A DNA stretch of 11,833 bases from Physocladia obscura (Eukaryota > Chytridiomycota > Chytridiomycetes > Chytridiales > Chytriomycetaceae): NCBI GenBank assembly GCA_027596945.1, contig JADGJH010000889.1:1589-13421 (forward strand). Reading direction: 5' to 3'. A model generated the notes under the pieces. The model searched no databases. It saw only the letters and a list, made by a program, of their open reading frames with translations, and was not told where the DNA came from. Of this stretch, positions 1-8,826 are shown piece by piece; positions within the stretch are counted from its first letter, which is position 1, and the number at the start of each line of letters is the position of its first letter. Made by a program: the position numbers and the translations under genes.

Positions 1-411
1 AAAAAACCACGGCAGAACGGACGCACCAATAAGACCAGTCATAACGCATCCGATTTTAGGCGTGAGCTGGAAAATGTGGGTGACAGAATCTGGGTCGAGC
101 AACTTGTCAGGAACTTTCTTCTGAGTGCAGACAACAGCGCAGTCTTTTCCTTTGAGCGCAACGCTGGTGATTCCGGCATTGGAGATTGCCTTAAAAGCGT
201 ATTCGACCTGTATGCGTACCGATTTATTGATGCATTCATTTGCATGGCACGCACCTGATACAGATGCCCGTCTGGCGAGAAGATGGTGATGTGTCTGTCG
301 TCTGGCGCCGAAATGTGAATGAATGGTTGAATGGTGGTTTGGTTGCGTCAGTTTGGCCCAATGAAACACTCAACAATCACACTCACATCCTCCTGCTCCA
401 CCACGAGACAT
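1..411 (-). CDS. PSMA6: Proteasome subunit alpha type 6, N-terminal part (runs off the left edge)
   Basis: Encodes the N-terminal 84 residues of the alpha6 subunit of the 20S proteasome outer ring, which gates substrate entry in cytosol and nucleus. Exons on the minus strand are 411-387 (25 nt), 301-255 and 207-27. Introns are 386-302 (85 nt, gtgagt...cag), 254-208 (47 nt, gtgcgt...cag) and a third opening at 26 with gtgcgt. The start MSRGGAGG is followed by a codon split across intron 1, giving the family signature [16 protein letters not shown], then [27 protein letters not shown] and IGCVMTG, as in eukaryotic alpha6 subunits. The N-terminal YDR gate motif is present. Without the 25-nt first exon the frame has no Met before a stop, which fixes the start at 411. 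The remaining two thirds lie outside the window. Codon and base use are GC-richer than in the right part of the window. Confidence 0.95.
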
Positions 412-422
412 TATTGATTTTG

Positions 423-444
423 TTTGGAAAAAACGCGTTCCAAA
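423..444. repeat. 7-bp inverted repeat with ACGCGT in its loop, PSMA6 5' leader
   Basis: TTTGGAA (423-429) and TTCCAAA (438-444) are perfect inverted arms around an 8-nt loop. ACGCGT at 433-438 spans the loop and the first base of the right arm. It lies about 12-33 nt upstream of the PSMA6 ATG. It could be a protein-binding palindrome or an RNA hairpin. ACGCGT is the core of the fungal MluI cell-cycle box, but a role here is only inference. Confidence 0.35.
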
Positions 445-492
445 AAAATTTGAACAAAAAAGTCTGTCTTCGACTCAAAATCCCTTCCTTTT

Positions 493-502
493 CTTATATA
501 TA
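493..502 (-). promoter_or_regulatory. TATA-like box for PSMA6, just past the ZMYND10 stop
   Basis: On the minus strand this reads TATATATAAG. It begins only a few bases after the ZMYND10 stop codon (508-510) and ends 81 nt upstream of the PSMA6 ATG. It is the only TATA-like motif in the 96-nt gap. In such a compact region it may equally be AT-rich 3' UTR of ZMYND10, so the promoter call is tentative. Confidence 0.35.
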
Positions 503-507
503 TTCAC

Positions 508-2406
508 TCAAGAATTTTTTCCAATCTCTTTAGACAAAACTTTGTTCCTGCTGTCTGTTTGTTTTTTTATCTTCAATCCCTCCTCCAGTAACGCACAGAG
601 AGATTTATGTTTTGCCCATGATTCAACCTGGCACTTGCGACTGCAATACCATTCGCTCTTACATTTTGAGCATCTGTTTTCCGCCAAACGACCACATTTC
701 CCACACTTAGGATCATCAAGAAGAGAGTCAAAATTATCCAAATCATACATGGCAGCCATGCTTCAAAAAAATGTGTTTTGAAATTAGCGCCAAACGAAAG
801 TTCATATTTCACACCTTTTTGCAATTTCGATTGAAGACGTTCCATCAGACTCATTCTTAATTAAAACTTTAAATCGTAAAACAAGAGAAGGAACATTGCA
901 TTTGCTCAAAATCTCGCTGGAAACTACGGGAATCTATAGTTTTTTTAAATTATTTTCGCTGAAGTTTTTAATGCAAATGTTGAAAACCACAATTTTACTT
1001 GTTCAATCAAAAAAGATTCACTCGAAGCACTGCTTGGAATGTCCATAATAAGTAGCTCCTCAAGATATCTTTGTAAATGACATAATACCGGTAGCTGGTC
1101 AACAAGAATTTCTTCAACATATGGTCTCAGCTATTCAAATTTATTATTACTATTACTTTATACAATTTCAAGGTTAAAGGCAGCCACAAACTTTTAAAAT
1201 ATTCGTTTTTCGATTTTCTGTAAAGGCTAACTTGCGGCGGCATTCATTATCAAGAAGCAAGTTATAGAGAGCAAGCCAGACCTATATTGCTTTACATTAT
1301 TGTATATACATGTACATGGACTGTATTATTTAACCTGAGCTTCAACTTTCCCAAGTCTCTGGCATTCTTCAACATCAATTATCTTCCAATTTCCACCATC
1401 AAAAACTTCATACTTCGTATCTTTTTTGCCATCGCCTGCAATTTTTTGAATCCATGGTGCCTGCTCTACAAGCGTCACAAGAGCGGAAATCATATCATTA
1501 ACGTTTAGAATACGCGTTATTACAGCAAGCGAAACTCCAGCAGCAGTTTGTTCAGTTATATATCTGAAAATTGACAAAGTATTGATAGAAATCGCGAACG
1601 TAAGATTACGATTTTGCGCGAGGAGTTCGGCTTCATTAGAACAGGTTTTTGTAGTTATATCTCGAGATTGAGGGGTCCTAAAAATTAAGATTGTTTTTAT
1701 GAATATATATTGAAATTACTATTATTGTTGATTTAAGTTGTTTTTTTTTGGTTCACCAAGTTGTGAGAAACGCCATACGACGGGAACAGTAGTCGACGAG
1801 GTCAATTAACAAATCTCCAGTCTGCAACACCGCGCTTTTATTAAAAAATAATATCTCCAGTAGATTCACCAACGTGGCTTCATGATACAGCTTTTGCCAC
1901 CATATTATTATCATTATTGTTATTATTGTTGTTATTATTTGGTGGTATTATGAAATGCAGATTTGTAAAAAAACGAAGTAAAAAAGTAAACTGACAATAA
2001 GATATGATTTTATGCTGTATTCTGCAGCCGCATCCGCAACTTTTGGAAAAACTTTCGTTTTCCATGTGTCAATAGTCAAAAGATCACGTACAAGATATTC
2101 AACCTGTTAATTACGAGATTAAAAAATCGAAACAAAATAACAAATAACCTTTGCATGCGTTATAAAAGATTCTGTTACAAATTCTTCACATTGAGCTTGT
2201 ACATTCATATGGGCTTGAATGTTTAGATGCTCCAAAGTTTCATGATTTTTGTACCATCTTTCAGTTCCAATCAGCTCCAGAGTGATTGTCTTTGAAGCTA
2301 ATTGTGAGACAAATAGGTCTGCCTCAAACGCGTTAATTCTGTTTAAATTGACGATCTGAGTTACGACATAATGTTTTCATCGATTCGATACTAACAATAT
2401 TGACAT
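508..2406 (-). CDS. ZMYND10: ZMYND10 / DNAAF7, dynein axonemal assembly factor with C-terminal MYND zinc finger
   Basis: Cytoplasmic factor for pre-assembly of axonemal dynein arms, so its presence implies motile cilia. Nine exons were joined by frame and homology: 2406-2396, 2338-2149, 2103-1996, 1890-1757, 1677-1335, 1281-1192, 1130-999, 933-815 and 760-508. They total 1380 nt, 459 aa (human protein 440 aa). Introns are 45-105 nt. Conserved stretches in order: HETLEHLNIQA near the N-terminus, TWKTKVFP, LYHEATLVNLLEILFFNK, DLVDYCSRR, LSIFRYITEQ, ITRILNVND, KVEAQVWLALYNLLL, VDQLPVLCHLQ. The MYND finger is at residues 395-431 with the exact C-x2-C-x7-C-x2-C-x4-C-x3-C-x7-H-x3-C pattern. Exon 1 is only 11 nt, and exon 2 alone has no start codon after an upstream in-frame stop. 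The ATG lies 32 nt after the MOGS stop. The stretch at exon 8 is the least conserved. Last stop is TGA. Confidence 0.95.
1903..1940. repeat. TTA/TTG trinucleotide microsatellite inside ZMYND10 intron 3
   Basis: Imperfect run of ATT, GTT and CAT triplets on the plus strand (AAT/AAC on the transcribed strand). It sits in the longest intron placed in this window, 1891-1995 (105 nt), close to its 3' end. The run explains the unusual intron length. Translated, it gives a poly-Asn stretch that is not part of the protein. Confidence 0.8.
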
Positions 2407-2437
2407 TTTGGATGGACTTTTCTTTCTTCAACACATC

Positions 2438-2443
2438 TTTAAT
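2438..2443 (-). terminator. ATTAAA polyadenylation-type signal overlapping the MOGS stop
   Basis: Minus-strand ATTAAA contains the TAA stop of MOGS (2441-2439). It is the nearest poly(A)-like hexamer. Cleavage at a usual 10-30 nt distance would fall in the 32-nt gap or at the ZMYND10 start codon. The motif is short and common in AT-rich DNA, so its use is inferred. Confidence 0.4.
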
Positions 2444-5400
2444 AAATTTCAGCCATTATCAACAACACAAGCGAAGTCCAACCAGTAAATGGATGCGACT
2501 TAAGGCCTTTACCATCAATTGGCGAATACTGCTCCCATGTATATCCCGTCTCACGGTATTGCTACATATATTTTTTAATAAAACACTTGAACTCCAGAAA
2601 TTAGGAGCACAAACCTGGTACACATTGTTTACAACATTTTTTCGCAGCTCATAATAAATTTTTCCAGCCCTTTCTGCATACCCAAAGTTTGAAGACTTGT
2701 ACTCATAAAGGCGACGCAAAACAAGATACTGTATATTCATCCAAATTGGTCCACGCCAATAGTTTTCCCCAGTTCCTTAAGAAAATGAATTAAAAAAACA
2801 TAAAAAATTACATAAAACCGCAAAAAAGGCACTTACCAAATAGTTTGTCGCTTTGAGACAACGACGTAAGTCCCCATAGCGTCCACAACTTTCTTGGATC
2901 ACTAATCAGATCCAAAAAGTTATCAATGTGTGGTGAATCAGGGGGAACAATGTTCAAAACATAAGGGAAGAGATTCAAGTATCCTAGATGCACAATTTGA
3001 TTTGATTCACCTTGAAATGAAAGTCAGTCAAGAAATAAAAAATTCGTGAAATACCCGCAGCACACATCCATATATCTCACCAATACTATCGGCAGCAGCG
3101 TCACAATACGCCTTCGCTTCTTCACTCCAATGGAATTCTGACAATAAACAACAAACAAGGTGAAATTAAATTAAGACTTTCGTTTTAAAAAGCTAACCTT
3201 CAAGAGCCAGTTGAATATTTTTCAAATGCTTTTCAAACTTTTTCACATCTTTCTCTTCCCCGAGTTCGGCTGCAACTGCTCTCAATGCCTTCGCCATTGA
3301 ACCCACCCATGAAATTAAATCAACATGAATTTCGCTAGCATCTGGCGGAAAGGCTCGCGGATAATCATCAAGACCTTTTTTTAGTTGTTGGCTCGTAAGC
3401 AACAAAAAATTATAGTCAAATTGGTGAGATTACCTGAAGTCAAAGTGTGCGTTCCAGAGCGCCCACGCCATCTGTAAGCTTCAGAACTTTTTCCGTTCCT
3501 CCCATATCCTTCGCTGTCACCCCACTGAGTCTTTCTGAACCAAAAGTACTGTTTCCTGAACTTTGGATACACATTGCGCAAATACTCTTTTGCCAAATCT
3601 GAATTTTCGAGATATCTGCGCGTTATATCGAACGACGAATCAATGTTATTTTCTTGGTTGTAGGATTTTTGAACGTTGAATTCAGTCTCTCTTAAGCGTT
3701 CTATAAATTTGAGTAAACTCATGAGCAGTGTTGGAGGGTTTGCAAAGTGTGCATATTGAATTTGGAATTCTGCTGGGACCTGATATTGCCACAGTTTTAC
3801 TTTAACAAAAAAATTTATAAAAAAAATGTTCTGGAAAAAATTACCTTGCTTGCACTTTCTTCTCCCAATATTTGTTCCCTAGCAACCCAGCCGTTAGCGT
3901 CAATTTTCGAGCTCCAAGATTTGATAATCTCTAAACTTAAATCATTATCCCAAGCGCCAATCAGTAATTCATGGAAGCCTTCGTCCCACAAGAATCCACG
4001 CGGGAAAAATGGCCTTGATGGAACAGCAGTAAACAATGTGGTGGGCCCCTCAATTTTGGGATCCGGAAGCGGACGTCGGTTTGATACACCACTGCCACTG
4101 CCACTCTCATCTTCATCGTCGAAGTAATTGTCTTCAGATTTCGAGTTTCCATCGTCGTCGTGCAAAAAGTCGACTGGCTCTGTTTCTTCCCACCCCTCCA
4201 AAGAACGGTCAACAATATTTGTTCCATGAAAATATCTGTTTTTTAAATCTGTCCATTATTCCTTGCTTTTTTTGGATGCATATTTTAATCACTTACCCAA
4301 TTCCTCCAACCATGTTACTCAGCATCATTTGGCCAAATTCAATTTCTTCCTGCGAATATCCTTTTTCTTTGAGATGGAACGTGTTTTCGAATCGGTTATT
4401 GAATTCAGAACTCTTTTCCAGTAATTTTTTAGTCAAGGCTGGGCCAATAACTTCACTCGCTATAGCAAAAAATAATTAAAAAGAAAAGGAAAAGAAAAAA
4501 TATATTTTTTGGTCAAACCATCGTTTTTTGTCAAGGTTTTAGATTCACTATGCGCAGACTTTGAAATAAACGCAACGTCAAACTACATTTAAGATTGTTA
4601 ATTAAAAATAATTCGCTAACAAATAATGAAAAAATCAACTAAAAATAAAACTCAACTGAAAAAGGAGCCTGCAACATTTTCTGAAACACAAACACATTTC
4701 CCTCTTCAACGCCTTTATTGTCAAAAGCAAAAGCATGTGAAGGGCCCGGCGGACTGGCCTTGTGCTTGTTCAGCAAAGCCTGCGCATCTGCCAAAAGCTT
4801 CTCTGCAACAAGGTCTTTCACTTTCCAAGTGTTTTCGACTTTAACCGTAAACGCCGTGTACTGGGTTTTGGTCAAATCGGCAAATTTTCGAAACTCTTTC
4901 TTGGATGCTTCAGGTGGTAAGTTTGTGCCATCTGGAACAATGAATTCAATAAAATTTTTGAAACACTTCCGCGTTAACTTAACCATCTTCGATAAAGAGA
5001 GAAAAATCTCCTAAAGATTCCACATTTCCGTTTAATTGTACAGTTTCGAGGCCCTGCCAATGAAAATTCAGCTTTTTTTGTTTGTTTTTTGTTTTACCTT
5101 ACCCTTTTGCCACCTTTTGGATTCACAAGGTTGAGTTCTCCATTTGCAGTCAAGGCAGTATAAAAGTATACTGCCAAAGCCGTTGCTGTAGCAAAAAAAA
5201 AAAAAAAAAAAAATTGGTTTATGTTGCACAATAACAAAATACCAACACTTTTCAGGTTCAATAGGAGTTCCCGAGATGCGAGCAACCCAGTCGCCCCCTG
5301 GTGTAATTGACAGAAATTGGCATTAATTACTTTTTCAAGTGAAACATGCAAACAGAAAACTCGCAAAACCAAACCGTTCCTTCCCCCCGGCCATTTGAGA

Positions 5401-5813
5401 AATTCTGTTTTGATAACAACATTGTTTGCAGTATCAGTGATTGATTGCGAGCCGTACGAACGACCATCATGTTCCAGCCAGGCATAGGATGCAAGATTAT
5501 CGCCTTGTTCGCAGGTATGACGGATCGCTACATATGGCGGTCTTTAGACGAACACAATCCATCAAAAACGAAAATAAAAAGAATACGTGCATCTAAAGCC
5601 CATGTACTCGGTAATGTCGTGCCACATTAAGCCGGAGAGAATTGAGTCTGGAGCTCGAGAGCGCGTGCCAAAGTATACATTTGGCCGATAAGTTCCCCAC
5701 GCGAGCGATGCATTCGTATTCGCATTTGCAATGTTTACGTCGGCTGTCGCTGATGACGATGCACCGTCTGATGCTGTCACGACAACAAGAAGAAACCCAA
5801 TAAGGAACTTCAT
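2439..5813 (-). CDS. MOGS: Mannosyl-oligosaccharide glucosidase (ER processing alpha-glucosidase I, GH63)
   Basis: Removes the outermost alpha-1,2-linked glucose from Glc3Man9GlcNAc2 on new ER glycoproteins, the first N-glycan trimming step. Fifteen exons: 5813-5587, 5541-5375, 5297-5247, 5185-5103, 5053-4984, 4931-4657, 4582-4519, 4459-4297, 4235-3845, 3779-3434, 3374-3198, 3137-3081, 3010-2837, 2775-2615, 2561-2439. The sum is 842 aa (human 837). The N-terminus [18 protein letters not shown] is a signal peptide or anchor. Motifs: [70 protein letters not shown] (Asp about 451, probable general acid), [42 protein letters not shown] (Glu about 812, probable base), and C-terminal [12 protein letters not shown]. 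An acidic, Ser/Gly-rich insert of about 45 residues precedes LFTAVPSR. An upstream in-frame ATG at 5852 would add 13 residues. Intron 1 is ambiguous: 5586-5542, or 5569-5528 with a TAG acceptor, changing about 6 residues. Confidence 0.97.
5193..5213. repeat. 21-A homopolymer (T21 polypyrimidine tract of MOGS intron 3)
   Basis: Twenty-one A on the plus strand. On the transcribed strand it is a T21 run ending 7 nt before the acceptor (gctacag) of the 61-nt intron 5246-5186. It acts as an extreme polypyrimidine tract. Run length may be unreliable in the assembly. Confidence 0.85.
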
Positions 5814-5926
5814 GGTCGCTGTTACAGTCAAAAAGAGATTCCTTTCAAGCAAAAGTCAAATCAAACTTGAAAAAATTCAAAGAAGCTAATTTCATTTCAT
5901 GGATTTTCACTTCGGAAAACTTCATA

Positions 5927-5932
5927 TTTATT
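5927..5932 (-). terminator. AATAAA polyadenylation-type signal overlapping the hydrolase stop
   Basis: Minus-strand AATAAA contains the TAA stop (5930-5928) of the lipase-family gene. The gap to the first possible MOGS ATG is only 75-114 nt. A stop codon inside a poly(A) hexamer also occurs at the MOGS 3' end. Function is inferred from sequence and position. Confidence 0.45.
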
Positions 5933-7720
5933 CACTTTCCACTTCTTCAGGCTCGACATGCATCACCGTCGTAATCATTGAACCTGCTTGAATCTCGTGT
6001 GTATTCTTTTGATTACCTTCCTTCTCTTTCTCGCTAACACACCCTTCCCTCAAAATATTTTCCAACACCCCTGCACCTCCATCATCTTCTATTTCATACG
6101 GTAATGCAAGATAATCTTCAATTTCCTTCTTACTGAGTTCACGTTTTGGAAAACCTTCACTGTTACTAACGAAAGTAAACTCACGTCGAAAGTCGCTTTC
6201 CGCGGACCCGTCTGAATTATGAATGCGTTGCGCAAATAGACCAAGGTTCTCAACACCTTTGTCTGCAAACGCGTTGATTTGGTTGAAAAGCTGGAACACG
6301 TGTACCATTGATTCGTAGAGTTCCAGGTGGATGGGACTTCTTGTAAATACTCGTGATGCAAATGCAAGGTTTTCGTCACGTAATCTTTCGTTTTCTCCAA
6401 CTTGTATTAGAAGTGGACACAGTGGTTGAGCGGTTCTTTCTTCGGCGAATAGTGGCGAAACTAGTGGGTTTCTTAAGAAGGAGTTATCTTTGATGTACTG
6501 TATCACAAAAAAGTTCATTAACACAATGCCTTTTTTTGCTTTAGAAACCCACATAATGACTTCGATTTTCATCAATAATACGGCCTTTTACGCGTTCGGG
6601 CAAATAGTCATATTTGCCATTAGCTTTAAATGAGGGCATAGAGTGTGAGAGATCAAGCCAAGGACTCAGCAAGGCAGCCCCGCCTGGCATTTTGAGATTG
6701 ATGGACGCGCCATGGTCGCGGATCCAGAGAAGGAGGGCGAGGGACAGGCCACCACCGGCCGAGTCGCCCATGACAATAATGTTTTCAGGGACGTAAGTCT
6801 TGCAGTTTGATTTTGAAGGTGGGTTTGTAAGGAACGAGTAGGCAGAAACGGCATCATGTAATGCCAGCGGGAAAATATGTTCCGGGGCCAATCTATAGTC
6901 AATGACAAGAAGCTTGCAGTTTGCGTATTTTGCGATTTTCGAAGTAATTCCTCTGTGAGTCTTTATTTTTCTTTAGCCTCCCTTTTTTTTTTCTTTTTTT
7001 TTTTTTACTAATTTAATTCATGGTAACCTTGCGTGAGCAGACCATATATGCACCGCCATGTATATAGAGGATGACTTTATCCGCGTTGTTATTGCTGTTG
7101 TTTGTGGGATGCTCGGCTGCGTTTGGCATAGTCGGACACTCGAGCCATTCAGCCTTGATGAGACCGTGTGAATCTGCTTCAGTCATGCCTTCGATCAGCA
7201 TGCCTTCAAGACGCGGAATGTAGTCTTTCCTGATAGATGTGCGCGGCAGGGATGGCGCCGCGCCAAAGTTCATTACTGATCGAGCAAGTTGTAGCGACGA
7301 CGCGTCCAAATGGTCTGTATTAACGAGCTGTTTAAAATAATAAATATTGTTATGTATTTTAATAAATTTTATTACCTATGGAAAATTATTTGAATAACAA
7401 AATACCTCAAGCACACGGCGGATAGCATGAACACTACGCGAAACGACTGGCGGAAGTGGGGTAGACTGTTTCTTGGCGCTACCATCTTTGTCCTTGTCGG
7501 GCTGGCTCCGACTTTGATTCTGACTCTGCGTTCGATTCTCTGAGTTTGTCCGCTTCGGCATTTTTCCGCCGAACGCCGTAATCGACCAAGTCTTCTTTGC
7601 CGCCAAAGCATCAGCTTGCCTGCCCGTGCTCATATTTTTGCTCCCATTCTCACTTCCAATTCCAACCATTGCGCCATTCGCATTTTCTAAAATTCGATCC
7701 TGTACCGTGTTCGTTTCCAT
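5928..7720 (-). CDS. Hormone-sensitive-lipase-family alpha/beta hydrolase (esterase/lipase)
   Basis: Serine hydrolase of the HSL (bacterial family IV) group, which cleaves carboxyl esters. The natural substrate cannot be told. Four exons: 7720-7406, 7327-7028, 6960-6553, 6497-5928. All introns are phase 0 (78, 67 and 55 nt), giving 530 aa. Motifs: oxyanion HGGAYMVCSRK (His195), then THRGITSKIAKY, LLVIDYRLAPEH, nucleophile GDSAGGG (Ser272), SPWLDLS, IQVGENERLRDEN (Asp382) and MVHVFQLF (His407). The triad is complete. The first 105 residues are Ser/Gln/Lys-rich with no recognised domain. The 120 residues after the catalytic His are also extra and acidic at the end. The middle part matches the usual family core of about 300 residues. 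The Met at 7720 is the first in frame, but a further upstream exon cannot be excluded. No signal peptide is visible, so a cytosolic or lipid-droplet site is possible. Confidence 0.9.
6961..7027 (-). other. Purine-rich intron 2 of the hydrolase gene
   Basis: This 67-nt intron runs gttacc...ataaag on the minus strand. It contains A13-G-A10 (plus-strand T run 6983-7006) and has no polypyrimidine tract. Both ends are fixed by homology: HGGAYMVCSRK before it and THRGITS after it, with no other in-frame acceptor that keeps the THRG residues. The acceptor is AAG. Confidence 0.8.
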
Positions 7721-7833
7721 TTGCCAGAGAAGACAAATTGAATTAAAATTTTTTTATTTTATTTTTTGACGACAGCTTCAATTGAATAAATAGTTCCCTT
7801 CTTCAGTCATATTCAATAAATATCACTCCAAAT
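7721..7833. promoter_or_regulatory. AT-rich divergent upstream region
   Basis: Non-coding stretch between the minus-strand hydrolase start and the plus-strand remnants. It carries a T-rich block at 7748-7767 and an imperfect direct repeat, ATTGAATAAATA (7781-7792) and ATTCAATAAATA (7811-7822), 30 bp apart with one mismatch. It is the natural place for the hydrolase promoter. No defined core promoter element stands out. Confidence 0.4.
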
Positions 7834-8142
7834 TTGCGAAACCAACTATGTTCTATTACCGCATGTCGATCTTTTGCAAATTTTAGATGCTTTACGTGCC
7901 GATCTGTATCTCTACCCTCTACATTCTGCAATGATCATGCTGTTAGCCATGCCCATTCATCAATGTGCCATTATTTGGAAGACTCAAATGGCCAACAAGT
8001 ATCTAGCCCTACTGTCAAGTATCTATATTGCTGCAATGAAGGACGAGCTGGAAGTAAACAATTTCACACTAATCTCCATTCCAATTTGCAACGACATTGT
8101 ATTGAGCAAGTCAAATTGTTTTTTGTACAACACATTCAGTAA
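7834..8142 (+). CDS. Cys/His-rich ORF of unknown function, zinc-finger-like, probably a gene fragment
   Basis: The frame is open from 7786 to the TAA at 8140, but contains no ATG before its Cys/His motifs, so the listed start is only a TTG near them. Visible pattern: LCSITACRSF, then FRCFTC, then FCNDHAVSHAHSSMCHYLE, resembling paired zinc ligands of B-box or related cross-brace fingers. A second group follows: CCNEG, FHTNLHSNLQRHC. The ligand spacing does not match a family I can name. Continuation may be in another frame (8106 onward), reached by a -1 shift or an unplaced intron. CpG is more frequent here than in the retroelement to the right, which suggests different origin. It may be the 5' part of a broken host gene or of another transposon. 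Confidence 0.3.
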   Translation: MRNQLCSITACRSFANFRCFTCRSVSLPSTFCNDHAVSHAHSSMCHYLEDSNGQQVSSPTVKYLYCCNEGRAGSKQFHTNLHSNLQRHCIEQVKLFFVQHIQ

Positions 8143-8389
8143 TCTTGATGAATCATGGTTTTATGGCATGCAGTGAGAATAAACCTGGTAAGTTCTTTCT
8201 TTGTTATTTGTCTAATTGCTCCTATTTTTAGATCATGCTTTTGAAATAAGAATTGTTAGACTTGCTGTTTGTTTGCGTGAGAAAGGTTTGGCATATTAGG
8301 CAATTGCAGATTCATTGTTTGCAACAGAAATCAAGGCTGCAAAAGATGTTGATTTGCCATGTGTAACAAGGGGTTTTAGATATGAATAA
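8106..8389 (+). pseudogene. Coding-like remnant with a probable 44-nt intron (8188-8231)
   Basis: A plus-strand intron candidate has a strong donor gtaagt at 8188, a ctaat branch-like motif and tttttag ending at 8231, matching the size of introns in the minus-strand genes. Joining its flanks gives a frame that reads MACSENKPDHAFEIRIVRL and then AVCLREKGLAY, followed by an in-frame TAG (8297-8299), then AIADSLF and on to TAA at 8387. The segment RIVRLAVCLREKGLAY-AIADSL has a helix-turn-helix-like pattern, as in DNA-binding heads of transposases, but no family is assigned. Between 8390 and 8455 only AT-rich sequence is seen. Confidence 0.3.
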
Positions 8390-8455
8390 TATTTATTGTT
8401 TTGTTATGACTATTTCAGAAATTAAACCAACGGTTTTTATACATTTTCCAGTGTC

Positions 8456-8826
8456 TTGGTGGCACCTTGGCTTGATTGGTCAACTGGCATCTTATCTAAG
8501 TGGCAAATGCTCTATTTCCCATTTTTGGTGATACTAGCAGTGTCTTTAATCAAGATCTTGGTAGGTGGCACAAATTTTTCCATTTTTCCATGCAAATTTT
8601 CAAAGTTAGAGCACTTAGAAAAACTTGCCCATCAATCCAGCCTGTGAGGAGGAAAGTTTTGTATTCAGATGTTGTAAAATACACACAAAATCACGCTCAC
8701 CCAAATCTTCTTCAAACGGACATGAACAATGCCAACAGAGCTTTAATGACTGCTGGATCAATTGGTACCATTGAGAAATATCTCTCAATAAAATTGGCAA
8801 TTGTCAAACTTGACAGCAAAATTTAA
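8456..8826 (+). pseudogene. Broken ORFs with a BspA/DUF285-like repeat motif
   Basis: Two overlapping frames look like one coding stretch with a -1 shift near 8520. The first is frame 2 from 8456 (WLDWSTGILSKWQML), the second frame 1 to 8826. The second contains SSVFNQDLGRW (FNQDLGRW at 8545-8568) followed by an Ile/Phe-ended segment. FNQDL-x-x-W is the hallmark of BspA-type leucine-rich (DUF285) repeats, common in surface proteins of protists and bacteria. Only about one and a half repeats could be present. The rest, to 8826, is unrecognised. No start codon or complete domain is seen. Confidence 0.3.

Noticed and set aside
240..533. Plus-strand ORF of 97 codons
   Set aside because: It lies antisense to PSMA6 exons 1-2 and the gap, with no conserved motif or coding bias.
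508..759. Stand-alone 83-residue MYND protein
   Set aside because: Upstream exons continue in frame and match ZMYND10 throughout, so this is the last exon only.
1880..2065. Minus-strand ORF with a poly-Asn run
   Set aside because: It is the read-through of ZMYND10 exon 3 antisense-frame and intron 3; the Asn run is the trinucleotide repeat of that intron.
2549..2550. GAG acceptor for the last MOGS intron
   Set aside because: The TAG acceptor ending at 2562 restores four more conserved residues (QYRE before TGYTWEQY) and keeps frame, so it is preferred.
4036..4479. Plus-strand ORF of 147 codons
   Set aside because: Antisense to MOGS exons 8-9, whose homology is certain; the protein looks like a shadow rich in Cys, His and Ser.
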